Shown here: positions 1 to 10,521 of the stretch, piece by piece
Numbering within the stretch: position 1 is the first letter of the stretch
Layout: every line of letters starts with the position of its first letter
Assembly (NCBI RefSeq): GCF_000374805.1
Contig: NZ_KB895338.1
Span: 179,577-243,576, forward strand
Source: Chitiniphilus shinanonensis DSM 23277
Lineage (GTDB): Bacteria > Pseudomonadota > Gammaproteobacteria > Burkholderiales > Chitinibacteraceae
Direction of reading: 5' to 3'
Length of the DNA: 64,000 bases
Made by a program: the position numbers and the translations under genes
Notes under the pieces: model-generated
Databases searched by the model: none
The model's input: the letters and a program-made list of their open reading frames with translations, nothing else
Told to the model about the DNA's origin: nothing

Positions 1-2131
1 TGGTATCTTCGTCCCAGACGCCGCCCAGATCGGTGAACAGGCTCAGGCGGGTGGATTTGTCGTCCTTCATGCCGGGGATCGGGAACAGCAGCTCGATGTT
101 GTTCACCAGCTTCTTGGTGCCGCCCATGCCGTCGCCGTTCTCATCCTTGGGACCGATGGTGCCGTATTCGTAACCGCGCACCGAGGAGACGCCGCCGGCG
201 TAGTAGTTCTTGTAGAACGGGAATTCACTGTCACCGATCTTTCCGCCCCAGCCAATATCGACATTCCACATCAGGCTGGTGTTGCCGAAGACCGGAATGA
301 ACAGCTGGTTGGAGAAATTGGTCTTGTAGTAGTCGAGATCCGAACCTGGGATCGTGACTTCGGCGCCGACGCTGGTCAACATGCCCTGCGTGGGATACGA
401 CGCGCTGTCACGGGTATCGCGAGACCAGTTGATCGACGCGGTGTAGGTCATGTTGGTGTCGCCATTGCGCGAAATGAAGTCGAGCACGCGCTTGGGCGAA
501 TCGCTGGTAGTTTGCAGCTTCAGGTTTTCAGCTGCCAGGCCAAAGTTGATGCGGTTGGTTTCCGAGGTCGGGAAGCCGAAACGCACACTGCCCCCGTAAG
601 CGGACGTCGAATAGTCGCCGATATCCAGCTCGCCCGGGTCGGTATCGCGGCGATAGAGGTTGTAGCCGACGGCGATGCCATCCGGCGTCATGTACGGTTC
701 GTACAGCGAGAACGAATAGACCTTGTTGGCACTGGAGTTGTTGAATTCCGCCGTAAAGCGCTTGCCGGACCCCAGGAAGTTGTTCTGCGACAGCGACAAC
801 ACGAACACCACGCCTTCGGATTGGCCATAGCCGGCACCGATGTTGAACTGGCCGGTCTTCTTCTCGGTCACCTTGACGTTCATATCCACTTCGTCCGGTG
901 CCTCGGGGACCGGTGCGGTGTCGATGGTGACTTCGCTGAAGTAATCGAGCTGATCCAGGCGCTGCTTGGAGCGCTTCACCTTGGAGCCGTCGTACTGGGC
1001 GGATTCCAGCTGGCGCAATTCGCGGCGGATCACTTCGTCGCGGGTCAGGTTGTTGCCGGCGATGTTGATGCGACGCACGTAGACCTTGCGGCCCGGATCG
1101 ACATAGACGGTGAACGAAACGGTATGGTTTTCCTTGTCCACCTGCGGCACGGCGTTCACATTGGCGAAGGCGTAGCCTTCGGTGGCCAGGCGGTCGGTGA
1201 TCGCGGCGGTGGACTGGTTCAGCTTCTGGCGCGAGAACACGTCGCCGGCCTTCACCTGCAACAGCTTCTGCAACTCGTCGGCGCCGACGATGCTGTCGCC
1301 GGCCAGCTTGACGTCGCTGACGGTGTAACGTTCACCCTCGGTGATGTTCAGCGTGAGATACACCGCCTCGCGGTCTTCCGAGATCGCCACCTGGGTCGAG
1401 TCGATGCTCATCTCCAGGTAGCCGCGATCCAGGTAATAGGAGCGCAACGCTTCCTGGTCGGCCTGGAGCTTTTGCTTGGAATACTGGTCGGTGCGGGTGT
1501 ACCACGTCATCCAGTTCGGCGTGGTCAGCGCCATCTCGTCGATCAGGTCGCTTTCCTTGAACGCCTTGGTGCCCACGATGTTGATGCGCTGGATGCGCGC
1601 CACGTCGCCCTCGGAGATGTCGAACTGCACACCGACGCGGTTGCGTTCGAGCTTGGTCACCTGGCTCTTGATGATGACCGAGTAGCGGCCACGCGAGAAA
1701 TACTGCTGCTTGAGTTCGTTGATTGCCGAATCGAGCACGCCCTGCTCGAAAATGCGCCCTTCCGCGAAGTTCTGCGAGCGCAGCGCCTGGCGGATCTGGT
1801 CCTTTTCCAGCAGCTTGGAACCGTTGATGTTGATCTGCGCGATGGTCGGTCGTTCCTCCACCGTCACGATCAGCACGTCGCCGTCACGCTCGACGCGCAC
1901 GTCGTCGAAGAAGCCGGTGGCGAACAGTGCCTTGATCGCCTCGGTCGCGCGCGCATCGTCGAAGCGCTCGCCGACCTTGACCGGCAGATAGTTGAACACC
2001 GTGCCCAGATCGGTCCGTTGCAGCCCTTCCACCCGGATGTCGCGCACCGTGAAAGGATCGATGGCCCAAGCGGACGGAAGCGTCGCGCCGAGGACGGCCG
2101 CGAGCAGCAGATGAAGCGGTTTTAGTTTCAT
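1..2131 (-). CDS. bamA: Outer membrane protein assembly factor BamA (3' end cut by window edge)
   Basis: BamA is the essential outer-membrane barrel that folds and inserts other beta-barrel proteins. About 710 codons are present and the C-terminal barrel strands are missing because the gene runs off the left edge. The N-terminus is MKLKPLHLLLAAVLG followed by a signal peptide ending near SAWA, then POTRA repeats (IRVEGLQRTD, INGSKLLEKD, INIVGTKAFK, VKLAGDSIV, INIAGNNLTR) and the start of the barrel (GAGYGQSEG, SVRGYEYGTIGP). The start is 23 nt after the rseP stop, so it is the last visible gene of the rpsB-to-bamA operon. The identification is secure from POTRA spacing and the VRGY/EYGTIGP barrel motif. 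A long open frame on the opposite strand here is a GC artefact. Confidence 0.96.
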   Translation of the reverse strand, partial: MKLKPLHLLLAAVLGATLPSAWAIDPFTVRDIRVEGLQRTDLGTVFNYLPVKVGERFDDARATEAIKALFATGFFDDVRVERDGDVLIVTVEERPTIAQININGSKLLEKDQIRQALRSQNFAEGRIFEQGVLDSAINELKQQYFSRGRYSVIIKSQVTKLERNRVGVQFDISEGDVARIQRINIVGTKAFKESDLIDEMALTTPNWMTWYTRTDQYSKQKLQADQEALRSYYLDRGYLEMSIDSTQVAISEDREAVYLTLNITEGERYTVSDVKLAGDSIVGADELQKLLQVKAGDVFSRQKLNQSTAAITDRLATEGYAFANVNAVPQVDKENHTVSFTVYVDPGRKVYVRRINIAGNNLTRDEVIRRELRQLESAQYDGSKVKRSKQRLDQLDYFSEVTIDTAPVPEAPDEVDMNVKVTEKKTGQFNIGAGYGQSEGVVFVLSLSQNNFLGSGKRFTAEFNNSSANKVYSFSLYEPYMTPDGIAVGYNLYRRDTDPGELDIGDYSTSAYGGSVRFGFPTSETNRINFGLAAENLKLQTTSDSPKRVLDFISRNGDTNMTYTASINWSRDTRDSASYPTQGMLTSVGAEVTIPGSDLDYYKTNFSNQLFIPVFGNTSLMWNVDIGWGGKIGDSEFPFYKNYYAGGVSSVRGYEYGTIGPKDENGDGMGGTKKLVNNIELLFPIPGMKDDKSTRLSLFTDLGGVWDEDT

Positions 2132-2154
2132 TGTGCGCAAGTCGGGAGGGGCAA

Positions 2155-3492
2155 TCAGCCAGGCAGGAACCGATTGAAGTCGTTGAAGAGGGCCAGGGCC
2201 ATCAGCCCCAGGAGCAACGCCAGACCAATGCGCTGTCCGATCGCCTCGAGGCGGGCCGGAACAGGGCGGCCGGTCAGCAACTCGGCGGTATGATACATCA
2301 AATGCCCGCCATCCAGCAGCGGGATGGGCAACAGGTTCAGGACAGCCAGGCTCAAGCTGATCAGGGCCAGATAATCGATATAGACGCCGATCCCTGCCCG
2401 CGCGCTTTCGCCGGCATAGACCGCGATGGTGACTGGCCCGCTGATCTGGTCGAGCGGTGCCGCGCCGACCAGCATGCGGCCGAACATGACCAGGGTGATG
2501 CGCGCGTAGGTCCAGGCCTTGCTCAGACCCTGCCCGATCGCCTCGACCGGCCCGTATTGCAGATGGACGCGCTGCGCCGCCCAGCGGGTCTGGTCCAGCG
2601 ACGGCACCACACCCAGGCGGCCCACCTTGCGGCCATCGACTGTCGCCACCTCGGGGGTCGCGGTCAGCGCCACTTCCTGGCCATCGCGCTTTACCGTCAA
2701 TTCGACCGCTTGCCCGCCCCGCCTGGCGATTTCCGCCTGCAAGGCGGACCAATCCTTCAGCCGCAGTCCATCGAGCGCAACGATGGTATCGCCTGCGCGC
2801 AGGCCGGCCCGGGCCGCTGCGCTGCCCGGCGTCACCTGGGCAATGCGGCTGGAGAGCGGCGCGACCAGCAAGCCCAGGCTGGTCGGCAGTTGCGGGCTGA
2901 TCTGGCTGACCGCAACCGGCGGCAAGGCCACCGTCCGCTCGCCCTCACCGGGGCTGCGCACTTTCATCTCGATCGGTGTATCGCCACCCGCCTCGTCGAT
3001 CAGCGCGATGAACAGCTGATCCCAGGTCTCGATATCGTGCTCGCCGACCCGGACGATCTCGTCGCCGGAACGGATGCCGGCGCGGGCTGCGGGCGAATCG
3101 ACCGCCACCTGGCCGGCGACGGCGCGCATCGCGTCGAAGCCGTAGCCGTTGAGGCCGGCATACAGCGCGCAGGCCAGGATCAGGTTGGCCATCGGCCCGG
3201 CCAGCACCACGGCGATCTTCTTCCACGGGTGCTGCTGGTTGAAGGCACGGTGCTGCTCGAACGGCGCCACAGGCGCCTCGCGCTCGTCCAGCATCTTCAC
3301 GTAGCCACCCAGCGGCAGCATTGCGAGCTGCCAGGTGGTCTCGCCGCGCTGCCAGGTCAGCAGCGGCTTGCCGAAGCCGATGGAGAACGTCTGCACCTTG
3401 ATGCCGCAACGCTTGGCAACCCAGTAGTGGCCATATTCGTGCACGGTCACCAGCAGGCCCAGGGTGACGATGAAAGCGAGCAGCGTCAGCAT
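2155..3492 (-). CDS. rseP: Site-2 intramembrane metalloprotease RseP
   Basis: RseP cleaves the anti-sigma factor RseA inside the inner membrane during the sigma-E envelope stress response and clears signal peptide remnants. The 445-residue protein starts [22 protein letters not shown]. The zinc motif HEYGH is at residues 18-22, and a second conserved membrane motif, LLDGGH, lies near the C-terminus. Two PDZ-like domains ([11 protein letters not shown] and [13 protein letters not shown]) lie in the periplasmic loop, as in Gram-negative RseP. The start codon overlaps the last codons of dxr by 7 nt, so the two are probably translationally coupled. Its place between dxr and bamA is standard in Proteobacteria. 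Confidence 0.95.
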   Translation of the reverse strand: MLTLLAFIVTLGLLVTVHEYGHYWVAKRCGIKVQTFSIGFGKPLLTWQRGETTWQLAMLPLGGYVKMLDEREAPVAPFEQHRAFNQQHPWKKIAVVLAGPMANLILACALYAGLNGYGFDAMRAVAGQVAVDSPAARAGIRSGDEIVRVGEHDIETWDQLFIALIDEAGGDTPIEMKVRSPGEGERTVALPPVAVSQISPQLPTSLGLLVAPLSSRIAQVTPGSAAARAGLRAGDTIVALDGLRLKDWSALQAEIARRGGQAVELTVKRDGQEVALTATPEVATVDGRKVGRLGVVPSLDQTRWAAQRVHLQYGPVEAIGQGLSKAWTYARITLVMFGRMLVGAAPLDQISGPVTIAVYAGESARAGIGVYIDYLALISLSLAVLNLLPIPLLDGGHLMYHTAELLTGRPVPARLEAIGQRIGLALLLGLMALALFNDFNRFLPG

Positions 3493-4700
3493 GCGCGTTC
3501 TCCTCGGGCCAGCCAGGCCCGGGCCGCTTCACGTGCGGCGCCGTCCGCCTGCAACAGAGATTCCAAATCGCCGGCGGGCAGGCCGCTCACCTGTTCGAGC
3601 ACCGCTTCGCTCAGCGCGGCGATGCCGGGGAACGACAGCCTGCCATCGAGGAAGGCAGCCACCGCCACCTCGTTGGCGGCGTTCAGCACCGCCGTGGCGG
3701 CGCCACCGGCGGCCAGCGCCTCGAAGGCCAGACGCAGACAGGGAAAGCGCGCCAGGTCGGGGGCTTCGAAATCCAGGCGGCCGACACTGAACAGATCCAG
3801 CGGCTTGACACCCGGGTCGATGCGCTCCGGGTAGGCCATGCCGTAGGCGATGGGCGTGCGCATGTCGGGCGACCCCATCTGCGCCAGCACGGAGCCATCG
3901 GCGTACTCGACCATCGAATGCACGATGCTCTGCGGGTGGACCACCACCGAAATCTCGTCCGGCTGGGCATTGAACAGCCAGCGCGCCTCGATCACTTCCA
4001 GGCCCTTGTTCATCATGCTGGCAGAGTCGACCGAGATCTTGCGCCCCATCGACCAGTTGGGATGTTTCACCGCCTCGGCCGGGGTGATGGCGGCAAAGGT
4101 ATCCAGCGCCCGGGTGCGGAACGGTCCGCCCGAGGCGGTCAGCAGGATGCGCTTGACGCCGGACTCGCGCAGCCCTTGCGCGTAGGGGTGTTCGCGATGC
4201 GCACGCGGCAACACCTGGAAGATGGCGTTGTGTTCGCTGTCGATCGGCAGCAGCTCGGCGCCGCTGGCCTTGACCTCGTCCATGAACAGGCGCCCGGCCA
4301 GGACCAATGTTTCCTTGTTGGCCAGCAGCACGCGCTTGCCGGCCCGCGCCGCCGCCAGGGTCGGCTTCATGCCGGCCGCGCCGACGATGGCCGCCATCAC
4401 GGTACAGACTTCCGGCGCGGCCGCCACCTGCTCCAGCGCCGCCTCGCCACACAACACTTCGGTCTGGCTGCCGGCCGCCTTCAGGCGCGTAGCGAGCTGC
4501 TCCGCGGAGGCCTCGTCCAGCACCACCACGAAGCGCGGCCGGAAGGCTTGCGCCTGCTCGAACAGCCGGTCGAGCTGGGTGGCGCCGGTCAGGGCGTGGA
4601 TGCGGTAACGCTCGGGGTAACGGGCAACCACGTCGAGCGTGCTGACCCCGATGCTGCCGGTGGAACCGAGAACAGTCAGGGTGCGGGGACTTGCGGACAT
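3486..4700 (-). CDS. dxr: 1-deoxy-D-xylulose 5-phosphate reductoisomerase
   Basis: Dxr (IspC) makes 2-C-methyl-D-erythritol 4-phosphate, the committed step of the non-mevalonate isoprenoid pathway. The N-terminus carries the NADPH-binding LGSTGSIG motif. [12 protein letters not shown], the flexible-loop/active-site stretch [10 protein letters not shown] and [19 protein letters not shown] follow, so all catalytic blocks are present. I chose the ATG at 4700 ([10 protein letters not shown], 404 residues). An in-frame ATG 14 codons upstream adds a basic extension with no ribosome binding site. The gene lies between cdsA and rseP. It supplies precursors for the undecaprenyl pyrophosphate synthase encoded two genes upstream, so isoprenoid and envelope steps share one operon. 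Confidence 0.95.
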   Translation of the reverse strand: MSASPRTLTVLGSTGSIGVSTLDVVARYPERYRIHALTGATQLDRLFEQAQAFRPRFVVVLDEASAEQLATRLKAAGSQTEVLCGEAALEQVAAAPEVCTVMAAIVGAAGMKPTLAAARAGKRVLLANKETLVLAGRLFMDEVKASGAELLPIDSEHNAIFQVLPRAHREHPYAQGLRESGVKRILLTASGGPFRTRALDTFAAITPAEAVKHPNWSMGRKISVDSASMMNKGLEVIEARWLFNAQPDEISVVVHPQSIVHSMVEYADGSVLAQMGSPDMRTPIAYGMAYPERIDPGVKPLDLFSVGRLDFEAPDLARFPCLRLAFEALAAGGAATAVLNAANEVAVAAFLDGRLSFPGIAALSEAVLEQVSGLPAGDLESLLQADGAAREAARAWLARGERAC

Positions 4701-4839
4701 CGGATATTCCAGAGTGAATGCCTGACGGCGCGTGCGAACCATCGGACAACGGGTGCGCGCCAGTATCTACCTTTCTCGCCCTGCTGGCTTGGCTTTGGCA
4801 CGCGGCGGACCGGCGCCATGGCCAAGGCCGATCTTGCGC

Positions 4840-5640
4840 TCAGCGTACCAGCCAGTACAACAGCGGCAAAGCCAGCGGCATCAGCGCCACCAGGCTGTCG
4901 ATGCGGTCGAGCACGCCGCCGTGCCCCGGCAGCAGGTTGCTTGAATCCTTGATCCCGGCCTGGCGCTTGAACAGCGACTCCAGCAGGTCGCCGGCGATCG
5001 ACACCACCATCAGCAGCAGCGCCGCGGTGGCGCATTTCCACCACGAGAGCTGGGCCGTCCAGGCGATGACCAGCGCATACGCTGTCACCGCCAGCGCGGC
5101 GCCGATGACGCCTTCCCAGGTCTTGCCCGGGCTGATCGACGGCGCCAGCTTGCGCCGGCCGAATGCCTTGCCGGAAAAATACGCGGCGGTATCGGCCACC
5201 CAGGCGATGGCCAGCGTGGCGAGCACGCCCCACGGCCCGACCGCGCCGCGCAGGGCGATCAGGCTCAGCCCGGCCCCGAGCAGCAGCAGGAAGCCGACCG
5301 GCAGCCCCTTGGCCAGCGTCGCCGCCAACGGCCAGCGCCAGCGCAGCCAAGCCGGGGCGCCCAGTAGCCAGAACAGCGCGGCGGCCAGCACCACCGGCCA
5401 CCACGGCTGGTCGAAGATCGGCAACGCGCCGGGCGCCAGCAATGCCACGCCGACAGCGACCAGTGCCGGCAGCAACCAGGCGCCCGCGCCATTCAGGCCA
5501 CACAGGCGCGACCATTCCCAGGCGCCGGCCCCGCAGACGATCGCGGCGAACGCCACCCAGCCGCCGTGCGGCAGCAGGAACAATGCGAGCAACACCAGCG
5601 GCAACAGCACCAGTGCGGTGAGAATCCGGGTCTTCAGCAT
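4840..5640 (-). CDS. cdsA: Phosphatidate cytidylyltransferase (CDP-diglyceride synthase)
   Basis: CdsA converts phosphatidic acid and CTP to CDP-diacylglycerol, the precursor of all phospholipids, in the inner membrane. The 266-residue protein is almost entirely hydrophobic with about seven to eight membrane segments. It ends with the family signature: SLFKRQAGIKD followed by LPGHGGVLDRIDS near residues 215-250. The start ATG at 5640 overlaps the end of uppS by 7 nt. A 139-nt gap, in which no feature was recognised, separates its stop from dxr. Confidence 0.94.
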   Translation of the reverse strand: MLKTRILTALVLLPLVLLALFLLPHGGWVAFAAIVCGAGAWEWSRLCGLNGAGAWLLPALVAVGVALLAPGALPIFDQPWWPVVLAAALFWLLGAPAWLRWRWPLAATLAKGLPVGFLLLLGAGLSLIALRGAVGPWGVLATLAIAWVADTAAYFSGKAFGRRKLAPSISPGKTWEGVIGAALAVTAYALVIAWTAQLSWWKCATAALLLMVVSIAGDLLESLFKRQAGIKDSSNLLPGHGGVLDRIDSLVALMPLALPLLYWLVR

Positions 5641-6398
5641 CCGCTCGCCGCCTGCAGTTGCTCGCTGGTGCGGCCAAAGCGCCGTTCACGCCCCTGGTAC
5701 CACGCGATGGCGTCGTTGAAGGCGCTCTCGCCGAAATCGGGCCAGAGCAGGTCGGTGAAGTACAGCTCGGTGTAAGCGAGTTGCCACAACAGGAAGTTGC
5801 TGATGCGCTGCTCGCCGCCGGTGCGAATGAACAGATCGGGCTCGGGCGCGTAATGCATCGCCAGGAACGGCGCGATGTCGTCCTCGCCCAACGGCTCGGT
5901 GCGCGCGGGTTCGGCCTGAAGGCAGCGGTTCACTGCGTTGAGCACGTCCCAGCGACCGCCGTAGTCGGCGGCGATGGACAGGGTCAGACCGGGGTTGTCG
6001 GCGGTGCGCGCCTCGGCGGCCTCGATCAACCCGACCAGCTCCGGCGAGAACTTGTCGCGGTTGCCGACGATCTTGAGGCGGATGCCGCGCTCGTGCATGC
6101 GCTCGATCTCGGTATTGAGCACCCGCAGGAACAACCCCATCAGGAACGAGACCTCGTCGGCCGGGCGGCGCCAGTTCTCGCTGCTGAAGGCGAACACCGT
6201 CAGGTATTGCACCCCCAGCGCGTCGCACGACTTGACCGTCTCGCGCAACGCGTCGACGCCACGCTTGTGTCCGAAGACGCGCGGCATCATGCGTTGCTTG
6301 GCCCAGCGCCCGTTGCCGTCCATGATGATGGCCACGTGCCGGGGAATGCAGGCCGCGTCGTCCGGCACGTCGCGGGTGGAACTGCGGAAGATTGCCAC
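5634..6398 (-). CDS. uppS: Di-trans,poly-cis-undecaprenyl-diphosphate synthase
   Basis: UppS condenses isopentenyl diphosphate onto farnesyl diphosphate to make the C55 lipid carrier for peptidoglycan and O-antigen. The 254-residue cis-prenyltransferase has the signature HVAIIMDGNGRWAKQR near residue 20, the FAFSSENWRRP block, and the C-terminal RTGGEQRISNFLLWQ...TDLLWPDF block that binds IPP. The start is GTG at 6398, with a GGAG about 7 nt upstream on the coding strand. It begins 13 nt after the frr stop. Within the operon it sits between ribosome recycling and phospholipid synthesis genes. Confidence 0.95.
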   Translation of the reverse strand: MAIFRSSTRDVPDDAACIPRHVAIIMDGNGRWAKQRMMPRVFGHKRGVDALRETVKSCDALGVQYLTVFAFSSENWRRPADEVSFLMGLFLRVLNTEIERMHERGIRLKIVGNRDKFSPELVGLIEAAEARTADNPGLTLSIAADYGGRWDVLNAVNRCLQAEPARTEPLGEDDIAPFLAMHYAPEPDLFIRTGGEQRISNFLLWQLAYTELYFTDLLWPDFGESAFNDAIAWYQGRERRFGRTSEQLQAASGC

Positions 6399-6411
6399 GG
6401 ACTGCTCCGAC

Positions 6412-6969
6412 TCAGACGGTCATCAGTTCTTTTTCTTTCTCGGCAAGCAGCTTGTCGACTTCGGCGATGTACTTGTCGGTGAGCTTCTGGACATCGTCCT
6501 GACCACGACGCTCGTCGTCCTCGGAGATCTCCTTGTCCTTCACCAGCTTCTTCAACTGGTCGTTGGCGTCGCGTCGCACGTTGCGCACCGCCACGCGGGC
6601 ATCCTCGGCCTCGCCGCGCACCACCTTGGTCAGGTCCTTGCGGCGTTCCTCGGTCAACATCGGCATCGGTACGCGGATCACGTCGCCGTTGGTGGCCGGG
6701 TTCAGGCCCAGGTCGGAATCGCGGATCGCCTTTTCCACCTTGGCGACCATGGGCTTTTCCCACGGCTGCACGCCGATGGTGCGGGCGTCGATCAGGTTGA
6801 TGGCGGCCACCTGGTTCACCGGGGTGGGGTTGCCGTAGTAGTCGACCATGATGTGGTCGAGCAGGCCGGTGTGCGCACGGCCGGTGCGGACCTTGGCCAG
6901 ATCGGTCTTCAGTGCCTCGACCGTCTTCTGCATCTTGGCTTCGGTGTTCTTCTTGATATCGGCAATCAT
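6412..6969 (-). CDS. frr: Ribosome-recycling factor
   Basis: RRF splits the post-termination ribosome together with EF-G. From the ATG at 6969 the protein is 185 residues ([16 protein letters not shown]), the normal family length. It contains [10 protein letters not shown], the hinge and tRNA-like domain II core ([22 protein letters not shown]) and the C-terminal helical bundle. Open frame extends 47 codons upstream of this ATG, but that stretch has no RRF character and overlaps the 3' end of pyrH. The start is preceded by AGAAAGGACAG, a good ribosome binding site. A terminator-like hairpin lies between pyrH and this gene. Confidence 0.95.
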   Translation of the reverse strand: MIADIKKNTEAKMQKTVEALKTDLAKVRTGRAHTGLLDHIMVDYYGNPTPVNQVAAINLIDARTIGVQPWEKPMVAKVEKAIRDSDLGLNPATNGDVIRVPMPMLTEERRKDLTKVVRGEAEDARVAVRNVRRDANDQLKKLVKDKEISEDDERRGQDDVQKLTDKYIAEVDKLLAEKEKELMTV

Positions 6970-6991
6970 GAGGCTGTCCTTTCTGCGAAAA

Positions 6992-7016
6992 CAAACAGGC
7001 GGAGCAAGCCGCCTGT
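6992..7016 (-). terminator. Terminator-like hairpin between pyrH and frr
   Basis: An 8-bp perfect stem (ACAGGCGG/CCGCCTGT, arms 6995-7002 and 7009-7016) is followed on the minus strand by TTGTTTT. It sits just upstream of the frr ribosome binding site, so it may attenuate readthrough from pyrH rather than end the operon. Confidence 0.5.
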
Positions 7017-7075
7017 CGGGGCACCCAAGGGAAGATGCCTTGGTATTCCTGGGTCGTCGGGTGACGTCCGTAAAC

Positions 7076-7900
<825 letters not shown>

Positions 7901-8779
7901 TTAGACCTTGGCGGCCGCGGCTACTTCAGCAGCATAGTCCACCACTTTCTTCTCGATGCCTTCACCGACCACGAACAGGGTGAAAGCGTTCACTTTGGCG
8001 GAGTTGTTTTTCAGCAGTTGCTCGATGGTGACCTTGTCGTCCTTGACGAACGGCTGGCCCAGCAGGGTCACGTCCTTCAGGAACTTCTGCACGGTACCGT
8101 CGGCGATCTTTTCCAGCATGGCTTCCGGCTTGCCGGCTTCCTTGGCACGCTCGATGGCCACGCGGCGCTCGGTTTCGATCAGTTCGGCCGACACGCCGCT
8201 GGCGTCCAGCGACTTGGGCTTGGAGGCGGCGATGTGCATCGCGATGTCCTTGCCCAGTTGCTCGGCGCCACCCTCGAAATCGACCAGCACGCCGATCTTG
8301 GAGCCGTGCAGGTAGGCGGCCAGTTGGCCGGCGGTGGTGTAACGCACGAAGCGACGCAGCGTGATGTTCTCGCCCAGCTTGGCGATGATGGCCTTGCGGG
8401 CCTCTTCGACGGTCTCGCCCGAAGCGGTCTTGGCAGCAGCCAGGGCCTCGACATCGGCGGCGTCGGACTTGGCGGCGGCTTCGGCGGCGGCGCGGGCGAA
8501 GCCCAGGAAACCTTCGTCCTTGGCAACGAAGTCGGTTTCACAGTTCACTTCGAGCAGCGCGCCCAGCTTCTTGTCGTCGCTGATGAAGGTCACCACGGTG
8601 CCTTCGGCGGCGGTGCGGCCGGCCAGCTTCGAGGCCTTGTTGCCGGACTTGATGCGCAGCACTTCCTCGGCCTTCTTGATGTCGCCTTCGGCTTCGACCA
8701 GGGCTTTCTTGCATTCCATCATGCCCATGCCGGTCATTTCACGCAGCTCGGCAACCATCTTTGCGGTGATTTCCGCCAT
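7901..8779 (-). CDS. tsf: Translation elongation factor Ts
   Basis: EF-Ts is the nucleotide exchange factor of EF-Tu. From ATG 8779 it is 292 residues beginning [27 protein letters not shown]. This includes the N-terminal UBA-like segment and the EF-Tu contact [14 protein letters not shown]. The C-terminal dimerisation and core subdomains carry [23 protein letters not shown] and [13 protein letters not shown]. The in-frame ATG nine codons upstream would read MNQRIQENV and is disfavoured because AGGAGAACGTC directly precedes the chosen start. It is coupled to rpsB upstream. Confidence 0.96.
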   Translation of the reverse strand: MAEITAKMVAELREMTGMGMMECKKALVEAEGDIKKAEEVLRIKSGNKASKLAGRTAAEGTVVTFISDDKKLGALLEVNCETDFVAKDEGFLGFARAAAEAAAKSDAADVEALAAAKTASGETVEEARKAIIAKLGENITLRRFVRYTTAGQLAAYLHGSKIGVLVDFEGGAEQLGKDIAMHIAASKPKSLDASGVSAELIETERRVAIERAKEAGKPEAMLEKIADGTVQKFLKDVTLLGQPFVKDDKVTIEQLLKNNSAKVNAFTLFVVGEGIEKKVVDYAAEVAAAAKV

Positions 8780-8810
8780 GACGTTCTCCTGAATTCGTTG
8801 GTTCACTGTT

Positions 8811-8841
8811 ACGAAAAAGGGGCTGTGTAGGCCCCTTTTCG
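8811..8841 (-). terminator. Terminator between rpsB and tsf
   Basis: A stem AAAAGGGGC/GCCCCTTTT (arms 8815-8823 and 8831-8839, loop 8824-8830) is followed on the minus strand by TTTTTCG. It looks like an intrinsic terminator located between rpsB and tsf, where partial termination would make S2 more abundant than EF-Ts. Confidence 0.7.
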
Positions 8842-8862
8842 CTGGATGCTATCGCTGTGGGA

Positions 8863-9582
8863 TTACGCCTCGGCTGCAGCAGCCGCTTCGACGATTTCCT
8901 GCACAGCCTGGTTGCGGCCCTCGAGCACGGCGTCGGCCACGGCGCGCGCATACAGACGGATGGCGCGGCTGGAGTCGTCGTTACCCGGGATCACGTAATC
9001 GATGCCTTGCGGGTCGTTGTTGGTATCGACCACACCGATCAGGGGGATGCCCAGCTTCTTGGCTTCGACCACGGTGCCGTGCTGGTAGCCGGTATCGATG
9101 ATGAAGATGGCGTCGGGCAGGCCCTTCATGTCCTTGATGCCACCCAGCGAGCGCTCGAGCTTCTCGACTTCGCGCTGGATGTTCAGCAGTTCCTTCTTGC
9201 CGTAGCCGCTGTTCTCGTCGGCCAGGATGGCTTGCAGGTCTTCCAGGCGCTTGATCGATTGCTTGACCGTCTTGAAGTTGGTCAGCATGCCGCCGAGCCA
9301 GCGATGGTCGACGAACGGGCTGCCGGCGCGCTGGGCTTCTTCAGCCACGATCTCGCGGGCCTGGCGCTTGGTGCCGACGAACAGGATGGTGCCCTTGTTG
9401 GCGGACAGGCGACGCACGTACTTCAGCGCGTCTTCCAGCAACGGCAGGGTCTTTTCGAGGTTGATGATGTGAATCTTGTTGCGCGCACCGAAGATGTATT
9501 GACCCATCTTCGGGTGCCAGTAACGGGTTTGGTGGCCGAAGTGAACACCGGCCTCGAGCATTTCACGCATGCTGATCGACAT
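8863..9582 (-). CDS. rpsB: 30S ribosomal protein S2
   Basis: S2 is a primary assembly protein of the small subunit head/body junction. The 239-residue protein starts [26 protein letters not shown]. It has the family signatures [32 protein letters not shown] and [13 protein letters not shown]...[15 protein letters not shown]. The ATG at 9582 is chosen because the 22 codons upstream are part of the untranslated leader and carry no S2 sequence. It is the first gene of the long minus-strand operon, driven by the promoter at 9696-9725. Only the terminator-like hairpin separates it from tsf. Confidence 0.97.
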   Translation of the reverse strand: MSISMREMLEAGVHFGHQTRYWHPKMGQYIFGARNKIHIINLEKTLPLLEDALKYVRRLSANKGTILFVGTKRQAREIVAEEAQRAGSPFVDHRWLGGMLTNFKTVKQSIKRLEDLQAILADENSGYGKKELLNIQREVEKLERSLGGIKDMKGLPDAIFIIDTGYQHGTVVEAKKLGIPLIGVVDTNNDPQGIDYVIPGNDDSSRAIRLYARAVADAVLEGRNQAVQEIVEAAAAAEA

Positions 9583-9690
9583 GGAATAAAGACTCCGATA
9601 AGGGTTATGGCCTACCGTCCGCGCGACACCAGGGCTGTGCCCTGGCACCCTTAAAGGCGGACCGGGAAGATTTCCGCGAAATACGGAAGC
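9583..9690 (-). promoter_or_regulatory. rpsB 5' leader with hairpin
   Basis: The leader between the predicted promoter and the rpsB ATG is roughly 105 nt. It contains a 7-bp perfect stem CCAGGGC/GCCCTGG with a 3-nt loop (9629-9645) and a second small stem TTCCG/CGGAA near 9670-9687. rpsB leaders in Proteobacteria are known to be sites of S2 feedback. Whether this leader matches that structure cannot be decided by eye. Confidence 0.4.
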
Positions 9691-9695
9691 GCGAG

Positions 9696-9725
9696 ATTAT
9701 AGCCCTCGATTGCGCGATGCATCAA
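9696..9725 (-). promoter_or_regulatory. Sigma-70 promoter for the rpsB operon
   Basis: Read on the minus strand, a perfect -10 box TATAAT (9701-9696) lies 18 bp from a -35 box TTGATG (9725-9720). It overlaps the 3' end of the next gene upstream (stop at 9722) and sits about 110 nt before rpsB, a convincing housekeeping promoter. Confidence 0.75.
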
Positions 9726-10516
9726 GGCGCCTTGCATGCGGGCACCCGCGTCGCCGCGCACAGGCTGGCGAAGCGCGCCTCGGCCTCGGCCAGCAGCGTG
9801 GCGTCGCCCAGGGCGCGCGCCACCTTCACCAGCAAGGCGAAGTCGTCGCCCAGGTAGACCGAATTGGCCCGCTCCCGGTCGATGGCGACGGCTTGCAGCA
9901 AGGCGTCACGCGCGCCGGCCGCGTCGCCGGCCAGCAGCCGCGCTTCCGCAAGCAGGCGCCAGGCGTGCGCGCGTTCCAGCGGCGGGGCGTCCGGCATGCC
10001 GTCCAGCACGCCCCGGGCCAGCGTTTCGGCGCGCGCCGGATCGGCCGGCAACGCCAGCCGCGCCTGGAGGTTGTCCAATTGCGGCGTCAGCGCACACGGT
10101 GCGGCGCACAGTGTTCTCGCCTGAGTCAGTCGGTCGCCGGCCTGGGCGGCGTTGTCCCGCGCGGCGAGCAGGGCAAGCTGGTAGGCGGCGCGGGCGCGCA
10201 GCGGCTGCGGAAACAACTGCTGCTCCGGCAATCCCAGCAGCACGTTGCGTGCGGCGGCAATCTCGTTCTGGCGCGAGAACGCCAGCGCCAGCCCCAGGCG
10301 CGCCTCGCCCTGCCCCGCCCAGTCGTCGATGCTGCGATAGGCATCCATCGCGTCCTGCCACGACATCGCGGCGTCCTGGTAGCGCTCGGCGGCAAACGCC
10401 CGGTTGCCGGCGCGTAACGCCGACTCGGCCAGTTGCAGCCGCGACGGCTTTTCCACCTTGGGCTCGCTGGCGCAGCCCGCCAGCGCGATCAGCAGTATGG
10501 CGATCCAGATCCGCAT
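9722..10516 (-). CDS. Lipoprotein with TPR-like repeats, MCE-operon associated
   Basis: A 264-residue predicted lipoprotein: MRIWIAILLIALAGCASEPKV has a lipobox LAGC at residues 13-16. The rest is helical and Ala-rich with TPR-like pairs (ALRAGNRAFAAERYQDAAMSW, GEARLGLALAFSRQ, ARAAYQLALLAARDN, AHAWRLLAEARLLAG). I do not recognise a named family. It starts 5 nt after the stop of the MlaD-like gene and closes the mlaE-like operon. An outer-membrane or periplasmic partner of the MCE protein is the natural inference. Other MCE operons often end with a PqiC/DUF330 lipoprotein, which this does not resemble. Only the 3' part of a longer open frame is used; the upstream part is a shadow of the MlaD gene. 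Confidence 0.8.
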   Translation of the reverse strand: MRIWIAILLIALAGCASEPKVEKPSRLQLAESALRAGNRAFAAERYQDAAMSWQDAMDAYRSIDDWAGQGEARLGLALAFSRQNEIAAARNVLLGLPEQQLFPQPLRARAAYQLALLAARDNAAQAGDRLTQARTLCAAPCALTPQLDNLQARLALPADPARAETLARGVLDGMPDAPPLERAHAWRLLAEARLLAGDAAGARDALLQAVAIDRERANSVYLGDDFALLVKVARALGDATLLAEAEARFASLCAATRVPACKAP

Positions 10517-10521
10517 GGCGC

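Noticed and set aside
512..2125. 537-codon plus-strand open frame opposite bamA
   Set aside because: High-GC antisense shadow. The minus strand encodes an obvious BamA with POTRA repeats.
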